Positions 15,380-23,510 of a stretch of DNA of 36,668 nucleotides are shown piece after piece. Source of the stretch: Candidatus Aenigmatarchaeota archaeon. Lineage in GTDB: Archaea > Aenigmatarchaeota > Aenigmatarchaeia > GW2011-AR5 > JAGGXF01. A model generated the notes under the pieces. It was given only the letters and a program-made list of their open reading frames with translations, was not told the DNA's origin and made no database searches. Position numbers and translations under genes: made by a program. Position 1 is the stretch's first letter. The number at the start of each line of letters is the position of its first letter. The stretch spans positions 1 to 36,668 of the forward strand of contig JAGGXF010000016.1 in NCBI GenBank assembly GCA_021163205.1, in the 5' to 3' direction.

Positions 15380-15661
15380 ATGAGATGCAAGTGTGGTAAT
15401 AAATTGGATATAGTCATAGCAGCGCGCCTTCAGACAAAAGGTTGTTCCGTGTTAACAAGTTCTGTATGCGCTGTTGTAGTTAAATGCAACAAATGCGGAA
15501 GAGTGATGCAAGTCCCTCTGACGGTTGATGTCAGCAAGGAAACCCGGGCAAGACCGCAGCAATCAAAAACACGAAAACCAGAAAGCATAAAAACGCAAAA
15601 AAAGAATACAAAAAAGAGAAGAAAAAAAGCAATCGAACCCGAAATAAGATATATTGGTTGA
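15380..15661 (+). CDS. Small zinc-binding protein with basic tail, unknown function
   Basis: 93 residues. Cysteines at 3, 5, 30, 36 and 39 (RCKCGNK, VCAVVVKCNKCGRV) suggest one zinc ribbon whose first half has CxC rather than CxxC. After PLTVDV the chain becomes strongly basic (residues ~55-85: RARPQQSKTRKPES, KKNTKKRRKKA), likely a disordered nucleic-acid-binding tail. GGTGAG sits 8 bases before the ATG and a TTTATATT box is further up. I do not recognise the family. Confidence 0.75.
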   Translation: MRCKCGNKLDIVIAARLQTKGCSVLTSSVCAVVVKCNKCGRVMQVPLTVDVSKETRARPQQSKTRKPESIKTQKKNTKKRRKKAIEPEIRYIG

Positions 15662-15681
15662 TTTTTTGTGTCGGTTAATCT

Positions 15682-16167
15682 CTACCTGACAACGAAACCA
15701 AACTTCTCAAGCATTTCTCGCCTTTCTTTTTTCTGTTCGTCCGTTTCAATCTTTGTTGCCTTTTTTCCATCCACAATGCCGACAACAGACCTGCCAAGCT
15801 CCGTTTCCTTTATAATGACTTGTAATGGATTGGATGTCGCAACATAAATGCCAGCAACGCATGGGTGGCTTTTCAAGGCCTTCAGGACATGTATGGGATA
15901 AGCGCCTTTCATGTAAACTACGAAGACATGACCTGCGCCGATTTTAAGGCACGTTTCCGCAGCAAGCTTCTTTAGTTCTTCATTATTCCCATTAACGCGT
16001 GTGAGTTGTGGTTTTGCTTCGTTCATCGCAACGGCAAAGTCCATTTTCGGAACGGCCGCAAATAGGGCTCTATACAAGTCATCGACAGCAAATATAGAAA
16101 AATTACCCTGGCCTATTATTATTTCATATTCATTCGGATTATCCACATTTATTATTTCTTCTTTCAT
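15682..16167 (-). CDS. Adenosine-specific kinase family protein (PF04008-type)
   Basis: A 161-residue protein matching the archaeal/bacterial family described as adenosine-specific kinase: VDNPNEYEIIIGQGNFSIFAVDDLYRALFAAVPKM, then AAETCLKIGAGHVFVVYMKGAYPIHVLKALKSHP and IYVATSNPLQVIIKETELGRSVVGIVDG. The catalytic role comes from family annotation (a crystal structure with bound nucleoside), not from a known kinase motif here. GGTGGTG precedes the ATG. Last gene in a three-gene minus operon with ybjQ and a 2-TM protein; 31-base spacing. Confidence 0.85.
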   Translation of the reverse strand: MKEEIINVDNPNEYEIIIGQGNFSIFAVDDLYRALFAAVPKMDFAVAMNEAKPQLTRVNGNNEELKKLAAETCLKIGAGHVFVVYMKGAYPIHVLKALKSHPCVAGIYVATSNPLQVIIKETELGRSVVGIVDGKKATKIETDEQKKERREMLEKFGFVVR

Positions 16168-16198
16168 AACACCACCTGTCGAGAACTCTCCACAAACA

Positions 16199-16513
16199 CT
16201 ATTCTAGTTTGACAGCAGTCCCGTATGCAAGGAGTTCAGCAGCGCCAGTCATAACCTGTGATGTGGCGAAGCGCACATTAACGACAGCATCTGCGCCCAT
16301 CTTCTCCGCACTCTTTACCATACGTTGTAGCGCTATTTCTCTCGTTTCGCTAAGCATCTGTGTGTATTCAGTGAGTTCGCCGCCAACTACATTTCGAAGA
16401 CCAGCCATAATGTCCTTTCCAATGTGTTTTGCTCTGATTGCATTACCTTTAACAATCCCCAATGCTTTTGTGATTTTCTTTCCGGGAACGGTCTCTGTAT
16501 TGACGATTATCAT
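16199..16513 (-). CDS. YbjQ/UPF0145 family protein
   Basis: 104 residues with the conserved TTETVPGKKI-type start (here NTETVPGKKITKALGIVKGNAIRAKHIGKDIMAGLRNVVGGEL) and the C-terminal GADAVVNVRFATSQVMTGAAELLAYGTAV. The family was named heavy-metal-binding from predictions and forms homopentamers; its true role is unsettled. AGGAGGTG precedes the ATG. Sits 12 bases after a 2-TM protein and 31 before the adenosine-kinase-like gene, so the three probably form one operon. Confidence 0.92.
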   Translation of the reverse strand: MIIVNTETVPGKKITKALGIVKGNAIRAKHIGKDIMAGLRNVVGGELTEYTQMLSETREIALQRMVKSAEKMGADAVVNVRFATSQVMTGAAELLAYGTAVKLE

Positions 16514-16525
16514 TCATCGCACCTC

Positions 16526-16741
16526 CTAAACTTTATACTCTATGTCTTTTTCTTTCGGAGCCTTTCCTTTCTCAAGATAGAGCTTCACAAGTATCAATAA
16601 AATACCGAAGAACAGCATGACAAGACCCATCTTAATGAGCAATGGGACATCACTCTCTATGAAAGCCTTGTATATCGGATAAACCATCAATATCAGTAAA
16701 CCGCAAATTACAAGCCACGTGCCAATGTTTTTAACATCCAT
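16526..16741 (-). CDS. Two-helix small membrane protein, unknown
   Basis: 71 residues: helix 1 at about 7-27 (IGTWLVICGLLILMVYPIYKA), helix 2 at about 35-54 (LIKMGLVMLFFGILLILVKLY), then a charged tail GKAPKEKDIEYKV. Start preceded by GATGGT, with an ATTTTAATATC box 35-45 bases upstream. It heads the operon with ybjQ. It may anchor YbjQ at the membrane, but nothing in the sequence proves this. Confidence 0.75.
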   Translation of the reverse strand: MDVKNIGTWLVICGLLILMVYPIYKAFIESDVPLLIKMGLVMLFFGILLILVKLYLEKGKAPKEKDIEYKV

Positions 16742-17042
16742 GATACCATCTGTTAATATTCTTGAGTGAAGATATTAAAATCTAATTTTGGTTGCTCTGT
16801 AAACTTATTTATTCTATGGCAAGCAGCGGTATGTTCCCAGGCCCTCATTTAGATGCTTTAGAACATTTAGAAAAGTGTGATTAAGGCTCACCGACCTTGA
16901 TTTCTCTTCCATATAATCAGTCCAACCTCTAAAGGGCATCTGCGCCAATTAAACGCAAATCAGCCATTTCGCGGGCAAACAAAGCTATTAAAAACTTCTT
17001 ATTTAATGTAAATTAAACAACAAACTGAAACGGTAGGTAAAT
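16742..17042. other. 301-base gap: promoters plus a possible structured RNA or relic ORF
   Basis: The left end carries the promoter of the minus-strand 2-TM gene and the right end a TATTAAAAAC box (about 16986-16995) and GGTAGGT ribosome-binding sequence for the GTPase. The middle (16801-16980) is richer in G+C than the flanks. It has a plus-strand TATA-like sequence at 16803-16812 and a long-range pairing of GATGCTTTAG (16852-16861) with CTAAA-GG-GCATC (16929-16940). On the minus strand 16814-16939 is open for 41 codons with a protein-like composition (RGWTDYMEEKSRS, NVLKHLNEGLGTYR). Neither reading is proven. Confidence 0.4.
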
Positions 17043-17684
17043 ATGGTGGGGGGACCTCTTAAGAGATTGCACAATTGGTTAAAATCTCTGATTAGATCTA
17101 TTTTTAGAAGAAAAACGGAGGTTCGGCTGGGACTTTACGGACCGACAAATTCTGGTAAGACAACTCTCGCCAACAGAATATGCATGGACTGGATTGGAGA
17201 GAAGATGGGAAAAGTGTCGAGCATACCCCACGAAACACGGGAGATACAAGTAAAAGAAAAGGTTACGATAGAGAAGGGGAATAAAAAACTCGTCTTCAAG
17301 CTCGTTGATACACCAGGAATAGCTACAAAAATAGATTTTGAGGATTTTGTCAAAAGAGGCCTTAAAAAGAAGAAAGCTAAGCAACGTGCAAAAGAGGCAA
17401 CGAAGGGTGTGATAGAAGCCATAAAATGGCTAGACAAAATGGATGCCGTTCTCGTTGTTTTGGACGCTTCGAAAAATCCCATTGACCAAGTCAATGTTAC
17501 CATACTTGGCAACCTCGAGGCGCGTAACACACCTGTGTTGATAGTCGCCAATAAAATAGACTTAAAGCGTGCAAATGCGCAAAAGGTCAGAGAAGCATTT
17601 CCAAAATACAAAGTTATTGGCATAAGCGCTAAGAAGGGAAGCGGAATCAAAAACCTTTACAATGAGCTGTTTGAGTTGTTGTGA
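17043..17684 (+). CDS. Era-like GTPase of the archaeal GTPase-DUF2073-DUF2072 cluster
   Basis: A 213-residue P-loop GTPase. After a basic amphipathic N-terminus (residues 5-25, KRLHNWLKSLIRSIFRRK), possibly membrane- or RNA-binding, come G1 GPTNSGKTT (~33-41), G3 DTPGIA, G4 NKID and G5 ISAKKG. A Lys-rich insert (FVKRGLKKKKAKQRAKEATKG) follows switch II. It is translationally adjacent to DUF2073 (no gap) and a DUF2072 zinc ribbon follows 34 bases on. That trio is conserved in many Euryarchaeota; I recall the second and third proteins being labelled OapB/ArvB and OapC/ArvC, but the process they serve is not established. Confidence 0.88.
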   Translation: MVGGPLKRLHNWLKSLIRSIFRRKTEVRLGLYGPTNSGKTTLANRICMDWIGEKMGKVSSIPHETREIQVKEKVTIEKGNKKLVFKLVDTPGIATKIDFEDFVKRGLKKKKAKQRAKEATKGVIEAIKWLDKMDAVLVVLDASKNPIDQVNVTILGNLEARNTPVLIVANKIDLKRANAQKVREAFPKYKVIGISAKKGSGIKNLYNELFELL

Positions 17685-18050
17685 ATGGATGAGAAATTAA
17701 AAATAAAATTTATACCTTATGAGGTTTTGAAAAATAAAAGAACGAGAGATTTGATTAGCGACCTGAAAAAGAATACTATAATAATTGTTGACGCCAAATT
17801 AATGCCAAGAGAAGAAGCAAGATTAATAAGGGCTGCAATGAAAAAGATTTCTTCGAAGTTCAGTGGAATTGAATTAAATTCTCTTGAGCTTTCTGAGGTA
17901 AAAAAAGACAAAACATGGTCTGATGTCATAAAAGAGAAAATAATAGAAATAATACTTGGAAAGAAAAGAGGCATGACAATAATAGGGCCCGCAGACATAA
18001 TCAAGAAAATAGAGAAAGACCCTACAGATCTTTTATTATTTATGAAGTGA
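17685..18050 (+). CDS. DUF2073 (OapB/ArvB-type) protein, partner of the GTPase
   Basis: 121 residues, matching the archaeal DUF2073 family as remembered: KIKFIPYEVLKNKRTRDLISDLKKNTIIIVDAKLMPREEARLI, a central charged helix and the C-terminal KKRGMTIIGPADIIKKIEKDP segment. No enzymatic motif is visible; likely a small alpha/beta adaptor. The ATG follows the GTPase stop with no spacer (TGAATG), so the two should be made in fixed proportion. Family assignment is from pattern memory, supported by the neighbours. Confidence 0.82.
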   Translation: MDEKLKIKFIPYEVLKNKRTRDLISDLKKNTIIIVDAKLMPREEARLIRAAMKKISSKFSGIELNSLELSEVKKDKTWSDVIKEKIIEIILGKKRGMTIIGPADIIKKIEKDPTDLLLFMK

Positions 18051-18084
18051 TTGTTTTGGCAAGCGTTTTTTCTGGTGATTAAAA

Positions 18085-18468
18085 ATGCCTAACAGATGTA
18101 CAAGATGTGGAAAAATTTATCCTGATGACGCAGACCTCAGAAATGGATGTAGTGTGTGTGGTGGAAAATTCTTTATACATGTGAAAGAGGAGCAGCTAAA
18201 AGACACCGATGAGTTCATTCAACTAACGAAAAAGCAGATAGATGAAATCGAAAGCGATGTCAGAGACATTGTGGGCGAGGAAAATATAAGGCCGGATGAA
18301 TCTGTTGTTTTAGACTTAGAAGCAATTCGTGTAATAAAACCGGGAAAATATGAGATAGATCTGACAAATTTGTTTACCCAGCGACCGATAGTCATAAGAA
18401 TTGCGCCTGGAAAATATGAGATAGATCTGACAAGCATACAAAAATGCCCCGAGGAAAAAGAGAAGTAA
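18085..18468 (+). CDS. DUF2072 (OapC/ArvC-type) zinc-ribbon protein
   Basis: 127 residues. The N-terminal ribbon has C5-x2-C8 (NRCTRCGKIYPD) and C22-x2-C25 (GCSVCGGKFF). A helical linker with a DELIQLT-like stretch and an acidic region follow, and the C-terminus has two copies of PGKYEIDLT, 22 residues apart. The DNA of these copies is identical for 25 bases (18343-18367 and 18409-18433). GGTGATT precedes the ATG. Third gene of the GTPase operon. Function unknown; the ribbon suggests nucleic-acid or protein binding. Confidence 0.85.
   Translation: MPNRCTRCGKIYPDDADLRNGCSVCGGKFFIHVKEEQLKDTDEFIQLTKKQIDEIESDVRDIVGEENIRPDESVVLDLEAIRVIKPGKYEIDLTNLFTQRPIVIRIAPGKYEIDLTSIQKCPEEKEK
18343..18433 (+). 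repeat. Exact 25-bp direct repeat inside the DUF2072 gene
   Basis: Bases 18343-18367 recur without change at 18409-18433, offset by 66 bases (22 codons), each encoding GKYEIDLT. Flanking bases differ. Identical codons, including synonymous positions, point to recent internal duplication or gene conversion rather than old convergent strands. Confidence 0.85.
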
Positions 18469-18500
18469 CCCCATTAATGTGGTTCTGGTTTAGCAATTAG

Positions 18501-19508
18501 TTATTCTTTTTGTTTCTTATCTCGCTTTTTACTTATAATAAGCCCATTTCTGTCTATCTTCTTCGAGCGAATACGCGTTGAAGATATCGCAATTTTATCC
18601 TGAGCAGGTATTCTTTTTATCTTTATTATTTTTATTGGCTTTTTACCATTTTTTTTTCTCATCTCATTTATTTTCAGGGCGTTTGGATATGTCTCATCTG
18701 ACACAACTATAACTCCATTTGTTTCCAAGCTGATGCCAACCATATCATTCAGTACATAGAATGATGCTCTTTTCGCGAGGTTAAACTCTTTCAAGAAGTT
18801 CTGAACATTTGCTTTTCTTTCTGAAAAGTCCTGTCCGCGGTTTTGCTGTCTTTTCTTTCTAAGTTTTTCTTCGAAGAATTTTTTTGATGTTATTCCTATG
18901 CAAACTTTTTTTCCATGTTCAAATGCGGTGAGTAGTATGAATCTATGACCAGCGTGAAGTCGGTCCCAACTACCACCAATCATCACAAGAGGATGTTCTT
19001 CAACTTTGAGCAATTTTTTAATTTGCCTCTTCTTTTTTTCATTTACGGTAACAGCAACAACACCTCTTCCTCGCAATCCATAAAGAATAATACTGCCTTT
19101 CGGCGCGAAATAAGTCACCGGAGCGACTAGCAAATCTTCTTCACCGTACACAAATATCTTTACCGGAATTGTGTAAGAAAGAGCTTGCTTGATTGTCTGC
19201 CACGCATTTTTGGATATAACTCCTCTTGGGTTTTTTACGCGCAAAGCGATAAGTGCTTTCACTTTTTTTAAAGCTTCTTTGCTCAGTAATTTTCGCTTTG
19301 TCTTACCATCTATTATCATAATATCGGGTTGCAATTCTGTTTCAATGAGATTGATTGAAGAGATGTCACCGACCGTAATAATTTTTTTTGGATTTTTCTT
19401 CTTTATGTACCTGACAAGTTTATCGTGATTGACAAAGAGTCGGCCAAAGGGTTTTCTAAAGAATTCTAGATTTTTTTTTCTGAGTTCAAAGATATTCTTA
19501 ATGTTCAT
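18501..19508 (-). CDS. Fused GTP-dependent dephospho-CoA kinase (DUF359) and phosphopantetheine adenylyltransferase
   Basis: 335 residues with two CoA-synthesis enzymes in one chain. Residues ~1-160 match archaeal DUF359, shown in Thermococcus to phosphorylate dephospho-CoA with GTP: HDKLVRYIKKKNPKKIITVGDISS, PDIMIIDGKTKR, VKNPRGVIS, FVYGEEDLLVAPVTYFAPKG. Residues ~173-325 are a nucleotidyltransferase with GGSWDRLHAGHRFILL (HxGH at 185-188) and ISSTRIR, as in archaeal PPAT. The fused protein would run the last two steps in reverse domain order. Start: ATG 19508, because the TATA box (19534-19546) would otherwise lie directly on the upstream ATG 19532; from 19508 the leader is only a few bases. 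Confidence 0.92.
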   Translation of the reverse strand: MNIKNIFELRKKNLEFFRKPFGRLFVNHDKLVRYIKKKNPKKIITVGDISSINLIETELQPDIMIIDGKTKRKLLSKEALKKVKALIALRVKNPRGVISKNAWQTIKQALSYTIPVKIFVYGEEDLLVAPVTYFAPKGSIILYGLRGRGVVAVTVNEKKKRQIKKLLKVEEHPLVMIGGSWDRLHAGHRFILLTAFEHGKKVCIGITSKKFFEEKLRKKRQQNRGQDFSERKANVQNFLKEFNLAKRASFYVLNDMVGISLETNGVIVVSDETYPNALKINEMRKKNGKKPIKIIKIKRIPAQDKIAISSTRIRSKKIDRNGLIISKKRDKKQKE

Positions 19509-19657
19509 AACAATAAGAATTAGAGATGGCATGTTTTTATATTTACTGCAATGCCATTTACTAACAGATTTCTATTAACATTCAACATATAATGTAGACT
19601 CTATTATAATCTGGTTACCACGCGCGTTTCTCAGAAAATCAAAAAAGATTCAACATT

Positions 19658-20581
19658 CTAAAATAATTCCTTTCTCCAGAAAATGAGAACTCCAACTATT
19701 GAAAGAATTATGGACATTCCCATTACAATCTCAAAAGCATGTGGCGAATGTTGGAAAGGTAAAGGAAGATTCATCCCATAAATGCTTGCAACGAGCGTTG
19801 GTAGCATCAAAATAATTGTGATGGATGTTAAAAGTTTCATTACCATGTTGACGTTGTTTGATATGATTGAACCGAACGCTTCAGTCATTTCGTTAAGAAT
19901 GTTCCAGTACACATTTGTCATTTGTATTGCCTGCTTTGTTTCTTCCATCACGTCTTCGAGAAGTTCTTTGTCTTGATGAAATTTGGTAAAGACCTTATTT
20001 TTTGTCAATTTTTCGATTAAAATCTGATTTGATTTAAGTGATGTGGAGAAGTACACTAAGGATTTCTGGATATTCAAAAGTTTTATGAGCCCTTCGTTTT
20101 TCATATGTTTTTCCAGATTTTTTTGTCTAGAGTAAATTCTTTTATTGATATTCTTCAAATAGTTCAAATAGGTTTTTGCAGAAACCAGAAGAAGTTTTAA
20201 CGTGGTTTGTATTTTTTTAGATGTATATATTTTACTACGTTTCATCTTTTCTATTATATCATTTTCATAAAAGCATATTGTTATAAGATATTTTCTTGAA
20301 ATGATTATGCCCAGCGGAACCGTGGAGTATTCTAGTTCTGACCATTTTGGATTTTTTTGCGGCGTCCTCACAAGGATAAATATGAAATCTCTGTACTTTT
20401 CGGCATCAGGCACCTCTTCTATATCACTCAAAGATATAAAAATCTCATCAGGTATGGTTATGATTTTTTTTAGCCGTGCCAGTTCTTCCTCTGTCGGAGA
20501 AATAAGACTAATCCAACTACCTTCAACGGGATTTTTGATTTGTTTTAATCTTCCATCTATGGTCTTGAAAATTTCTATCAT
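19658..20581 (-). CDS. corA: CorA-family magnesium/divalent cation channel
   Basis: 307 residues. A soluble N-terminal domain (to ~245) with a long coiled helix is followed by two membrane helices. The signature YGMNLPL (GMN at 269-271) is at the end of the first, and the second helix is AFEIVMGMSIILSIVGVLIFW before a short basic tail. Forms a pentameric Mg2+ channel. TATA-like CTTAAATATTAG (20605-20616) lies at leaderless distance from the ATG. Neighbouring ion pump on the opposite strand is unrelated by operon. Confidence 0.94.
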   Translation of the reverse strand: MIEIFKTIDGRLKQIKNPVEGSWISLISPTEEELARLKKIITIPDEIFISLSDIEEVPDAEKYRDFIFILVRTPQKNPKWSELEYSTVPLGIIISRKYLITICFYENDIIEKMKRSKIYTSKKIQTTLKLLLVSAKTYLNYLKNINKRIYSRQKNLEKHMKNEGLIKLLNIQKSLVYFSTSLKSNQILIEKLTKNKVFTKFHQDKELLEDVMEETKQAIQMTNVYWNILNEMTEAFGSIISNNVNMVMKLLTSITIILMLPTLVASIYGMNLPLPFQHSPHAFEIVMGMSIILSIVGVLIFWRKELF

Positions 20582-20690
20582 ATTATATTAGTTTATTCGG
20601 CTAATATTTAAGTCTTTCTTTGTTTTTTAACTATAAAACAAAAGTCAATTAACCGAAAACTCTTTATTCATCTTTTGATAAGATTTATGC

Positions 20691-23402
20691 ATGGACTTGG
20701 AAATGAAACCGGACAAGGCGTGGCACGCGGTCAATATAAAAGATATTTTTAGCCAGCTCAAAACAGATGAGCATGGCCTCAGCAACACCGAAGCGAAGAG
20801 AAGGCTTCAAGTCTATGGCAGAAACGAGATTAAACGCATATCAAGAGAAACTCCATTAAAAATCTTTCTGGAACAGTTCAAGAGTTTTCTCATAATAATT
20901 CTTGTCATCGCCACTATTGTTTCTGCACTTATAGGCCAGACGCTAGACGCGGCAGTAATATTTGCAATAATAATCTTTAATGCGATACTCGGCTTCATAC
21001 AAGATTGGCGCGCAGAGAAAGCGATAGAAGCGCTAATGAAGATGCTTAGCCTAAAAGCTCGTGTGATTCGCGACGGAGAGGAAAAAGAGATAGACGCAAC
21101 AGAGCTCGTCCCGGGCGATATAATTATAGTTGAAGCAGGTGACAAGATTCCTGCCGATGCCGTGATAATAAAAGAAACTAATTTAATGGTAAACGAGGCG
21201 TCTCTTACCGGAGAGTCTGTTCCAGTAGAAAAATCTGTGAAAACGCTGGACTCGTCTGTGCCTTTGGCTGAGCGTACTAATATGCTATTTACAGGAACAG
21301 TCGTGACAAACGGATTTGCAAAGGCGGTTGTTGTTGAGACAGGAATGAACACCGAGATAGGAAGGCTTGCTAAAATGACGCAAACAATGGAGGTGGGTCA
21401 GACACCCCTTCAGAAAAGATTGGCGGTTCTAGGAAAGAAGCTGGGCATACTCTCTCTTGCTATTTGTGCTCTGGTTGCTATAATTGGTTTTCTACAGGGA
21501 AAGCCCGCCTTTGAGATGTTTATGACAGGTGTTAGTCTTGCTGTCGCTGCAATACCAGAAGGTTTGCCAGCTGTTGTTACTATATCACTCGCGCTCGGCG
21601 TGCGGACCATGGCTCGTCGTAAATCAATAATAAGAAAGCTGCCAGCCGTCGAAACGCTCGGTTCAACAACAGTTATATGCACTGACAAGACAGGAACCCT
21701 CACAAAGAACGAGATGACTGTGAGGGAAATTTTTGTTAATGGTAAAACGATAAAAGTTACAGGCCACGGCTATGAGCCATATGGCAGTTTTTCAGTCGAT
21801 GGTAAAGTTATCGAATCAGGCGCGACAGACCAGGCCTTGCGGCTGCTACTGAAAATAGGATTATTCTGTAATCACGCAATACTCGAGAGGCGTAACAAAT
21901 CTGGTAAAAGAAACGCCTGGAAGATTATAGGAGACCCAACAGAGGGTGCGCTTGTCGTTGCTGCAGCTAAAGCAGGAATAAAACGCGGCAAAAAGGCGTT
22001 GGAGCCTATTAGTGAGATATCATTCGATTCAAAGAGAAAAATGATGACAACTATACACATCAATGATAAAGGCGGGCTCGTTGCTTATACAAAAGGTGCT
22101 CCTGATGTTCTAATAAACAAATGCACAAGAATATACAAAAACGGCAAAGAAGTGAAACTAACAAAGAAGGATGTAAAGAGCATAGTTTCTGTATATCAGC
22201 ACATGGCTGGTAGGGCTCTCCGTGTTCTCGGGTTCGCTTATAGAAAAATACCAAAGAGAACAGAGATAAGCGAAAAGACAGTAGAAAGAGATATGGTCTT
22301 TGTTGGTTTGGCGGGAATGATTGATCCACCGCGCAAAGAAGTAAAAGATGCTGTAAAGGTTTGTAAAGAGGCAAAAATCAAGGTGATCATGGTTACAGGA
22401 GATCATCTTCTAACAGCAAAAAGTATCGGAAATGAAATAGGGTTGAGGGGCAAAGCCATTACGGGTGAGGAATTAGATAAGATGTCTGATGAACAACTGG
22501 AAAAAATAATAACAGATGTCGAGATTTTCGCGCGTGTTTCACCGCGTCACAAACTGAGAATAATTCAAGCGCTCAAGAATCGCGGAGAGATTGTTGCAAT
22601 GACTGGTGATGGTGTAAACGATGCACCAGCACTTAAAAAGGCAGACATAGGAGTTGCAATGGGCATAACTGGCACAGATGTTGCAAAGGAGTCATCAGAC
22701 GTGATACTACTTGATGATAACTTTGCTACAATTGTTTCGGCTGTCGAAGAAGGTAGAAGGATTTATGACAACATACAGAAATTCATTCGTTACCTACTCT
22801 CGTCAAACATGGGAGAGATACTTGCGATATTCATAGGCATTTTGTTGGGTTTGCCACTCATACTCATAGCTGTTCAAATATTGTGGATGAATCTTATTAC
22901 CGATGGAGTTTCTGCTTTGACGCTTGGAATGGAACCCGCGGCAAAGAATATAATGAAGAGGCGACCACGCGATCCGCACGCATCAATATTGTCGAGAAAT
23001 GTTTTTTTCGCTCTGCTTGGACTGGGAATTATAATAGCGGCGGGCACGGTTTTTATGTTTTATTCGGAGCTTTCCCGTGGCATTGCTTTATACAAGGCCA
23101 GAACTATGGCATTCACAACGATAGTCATGTTTGAGAAGTTTAATATATTCAACTTCAGGTCTTTCAAGGACCCTCTCTATAAGATTGGATTCTTTACGAA
23201 CAAATATCTTATAGGCGCTGTTTTATTAACTATTTTGATGCAAGTGGGAGTGGTTTATATACCATTTGCTCAGATGCTCTTCAAGACAGTACCATTGTCT
23301 GCTCTGGACTGGGTAGAAATAGCTCTCACATCCTGTACCGTGCTTGTTATAGGTGAGTTTTGGAAGTACGTGAATTACAAGAAAGACTCTGAGAACTTAT
23401 AG
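20691..23402 (+). CDS. P-type calcium-transporting ATPase (SERCA-like, type IIA)
   Basis: 903 residues, full length. N-terminal cation-ATPase domain (WHAVNIKDIFSQLKTDEHGLSNTEA), actuator TGES (SLTGESVPVE), M4 PEGLP motif (AVAAIPEGLPAVVT), phosphorylation site DKTGTLT with Asp at about residue 332, nucleotide-domain KGAPD, hinge TGDGVNDAPAL. The Ca2+ ligands of SERCA are matched: Glu in M4 PEGLP, Asn/Glu in M5 LLSSNMGEI, and Asn/Thr/Asp in M6 NLITDGVSAL. Pumps Ca2+ out of the cytoplasm using ATP. Start ATG 20691; ATG 20703 (MKPDK) is possible. Divergent from corA. Confidence 0.95.
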   Translation: MDLEMKPDKAWHAVNIKDIFSQLKTDEHGLSNTEAKRRLQVYGRNEIKRISRETPLKIFLEQFKSFLIIILVIATIVSALIGQTLDAAVIFAIIIFNAILGFIQDWRAEKAIEALMKMLSLKARVIRDGEEKEIDATELVPGDIIIVEAGDKIPADAVIIKETNLMVNEASLTGESVPVEKSVKTLDSSVPLAERTNMLFTGTVVTNGFAKAVVVETGMNTEIGRLAKMTQTMEVGQTPLQKRLAVLGKKLGILSLAICALVAIIGFLQGKPAFEMFMTGVSLAVAAIPEGLPAVVTISLALGVRTMARRKSIIRKLPAVETLGSTTVICTDKTGTLTKNEMTVREIFVNGKTIKVTGHGYEPYGSFSVDGKVIESGATDQALRLLLKIGLFCNHAILERRNKSGKRNAWKIIGDPTEGALVVAAAKAGIKRGKKALEPISEISFDSKRKMMTTIHINDKGGLVAYTKGAPDVLINKCTRIYKNGKEVKLTKKDVKSIVSVYQHMAGRALRVLGFAYRKIPKRTEISEKTVERDMVFVGLAGMIDPPRKEVKDAVKVCKEAKIKVIMVTGDHLLTAKSIGNEIGLRGKAITGEELDKMSDEQLEKIITDVEIFARVSPRHKLRIIQALKNRGEIVAMTGDGVNDAPALKKADIGVAMGITGTDVAKESSDVILLDDNFATIVSAVEEGRRIYDNIQKFIRYLLSSNMGEILAIFIGILLGLPLILIAVQILWMNLITDGVSALTLGMEPAAKNIMKRRPRDPHASILSRNVFFALLGLGIIIAAGTVFMFYSELSRGIALYKARTMAFTTIVMFEKFNIFNFRSFKDPLYKIGFFTNKYLIGAVLLTILMQVGVVYIPFAQMLFKTVPLSALDWVEIALTSCTVLVIGEFWKYVNYKKDSENL

Positions 23403-23510
23403 GCATGTGGTGACTATTTAAATACTTTTTTCTTTATAATTAACTATTATCTTACATAAAACTTTCGTACAGAGATTAGTTTGAGATTATAATTTTTATG
23501 GGGTGGGAAG

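Noticed and set aside
18219-18437. Minus-strand frame opposite the DUF2072 gene with repeated VRSISYFPG
   Set aside because: It is just the complement of the duplicated 25-bp segment within the real gene.
22231-22242. GGTTCGC-like tRNA B-box motif (also at 35216)
   Set aside because: Both lie inside well-supported coding sequences with no cloverleaf arms around them.
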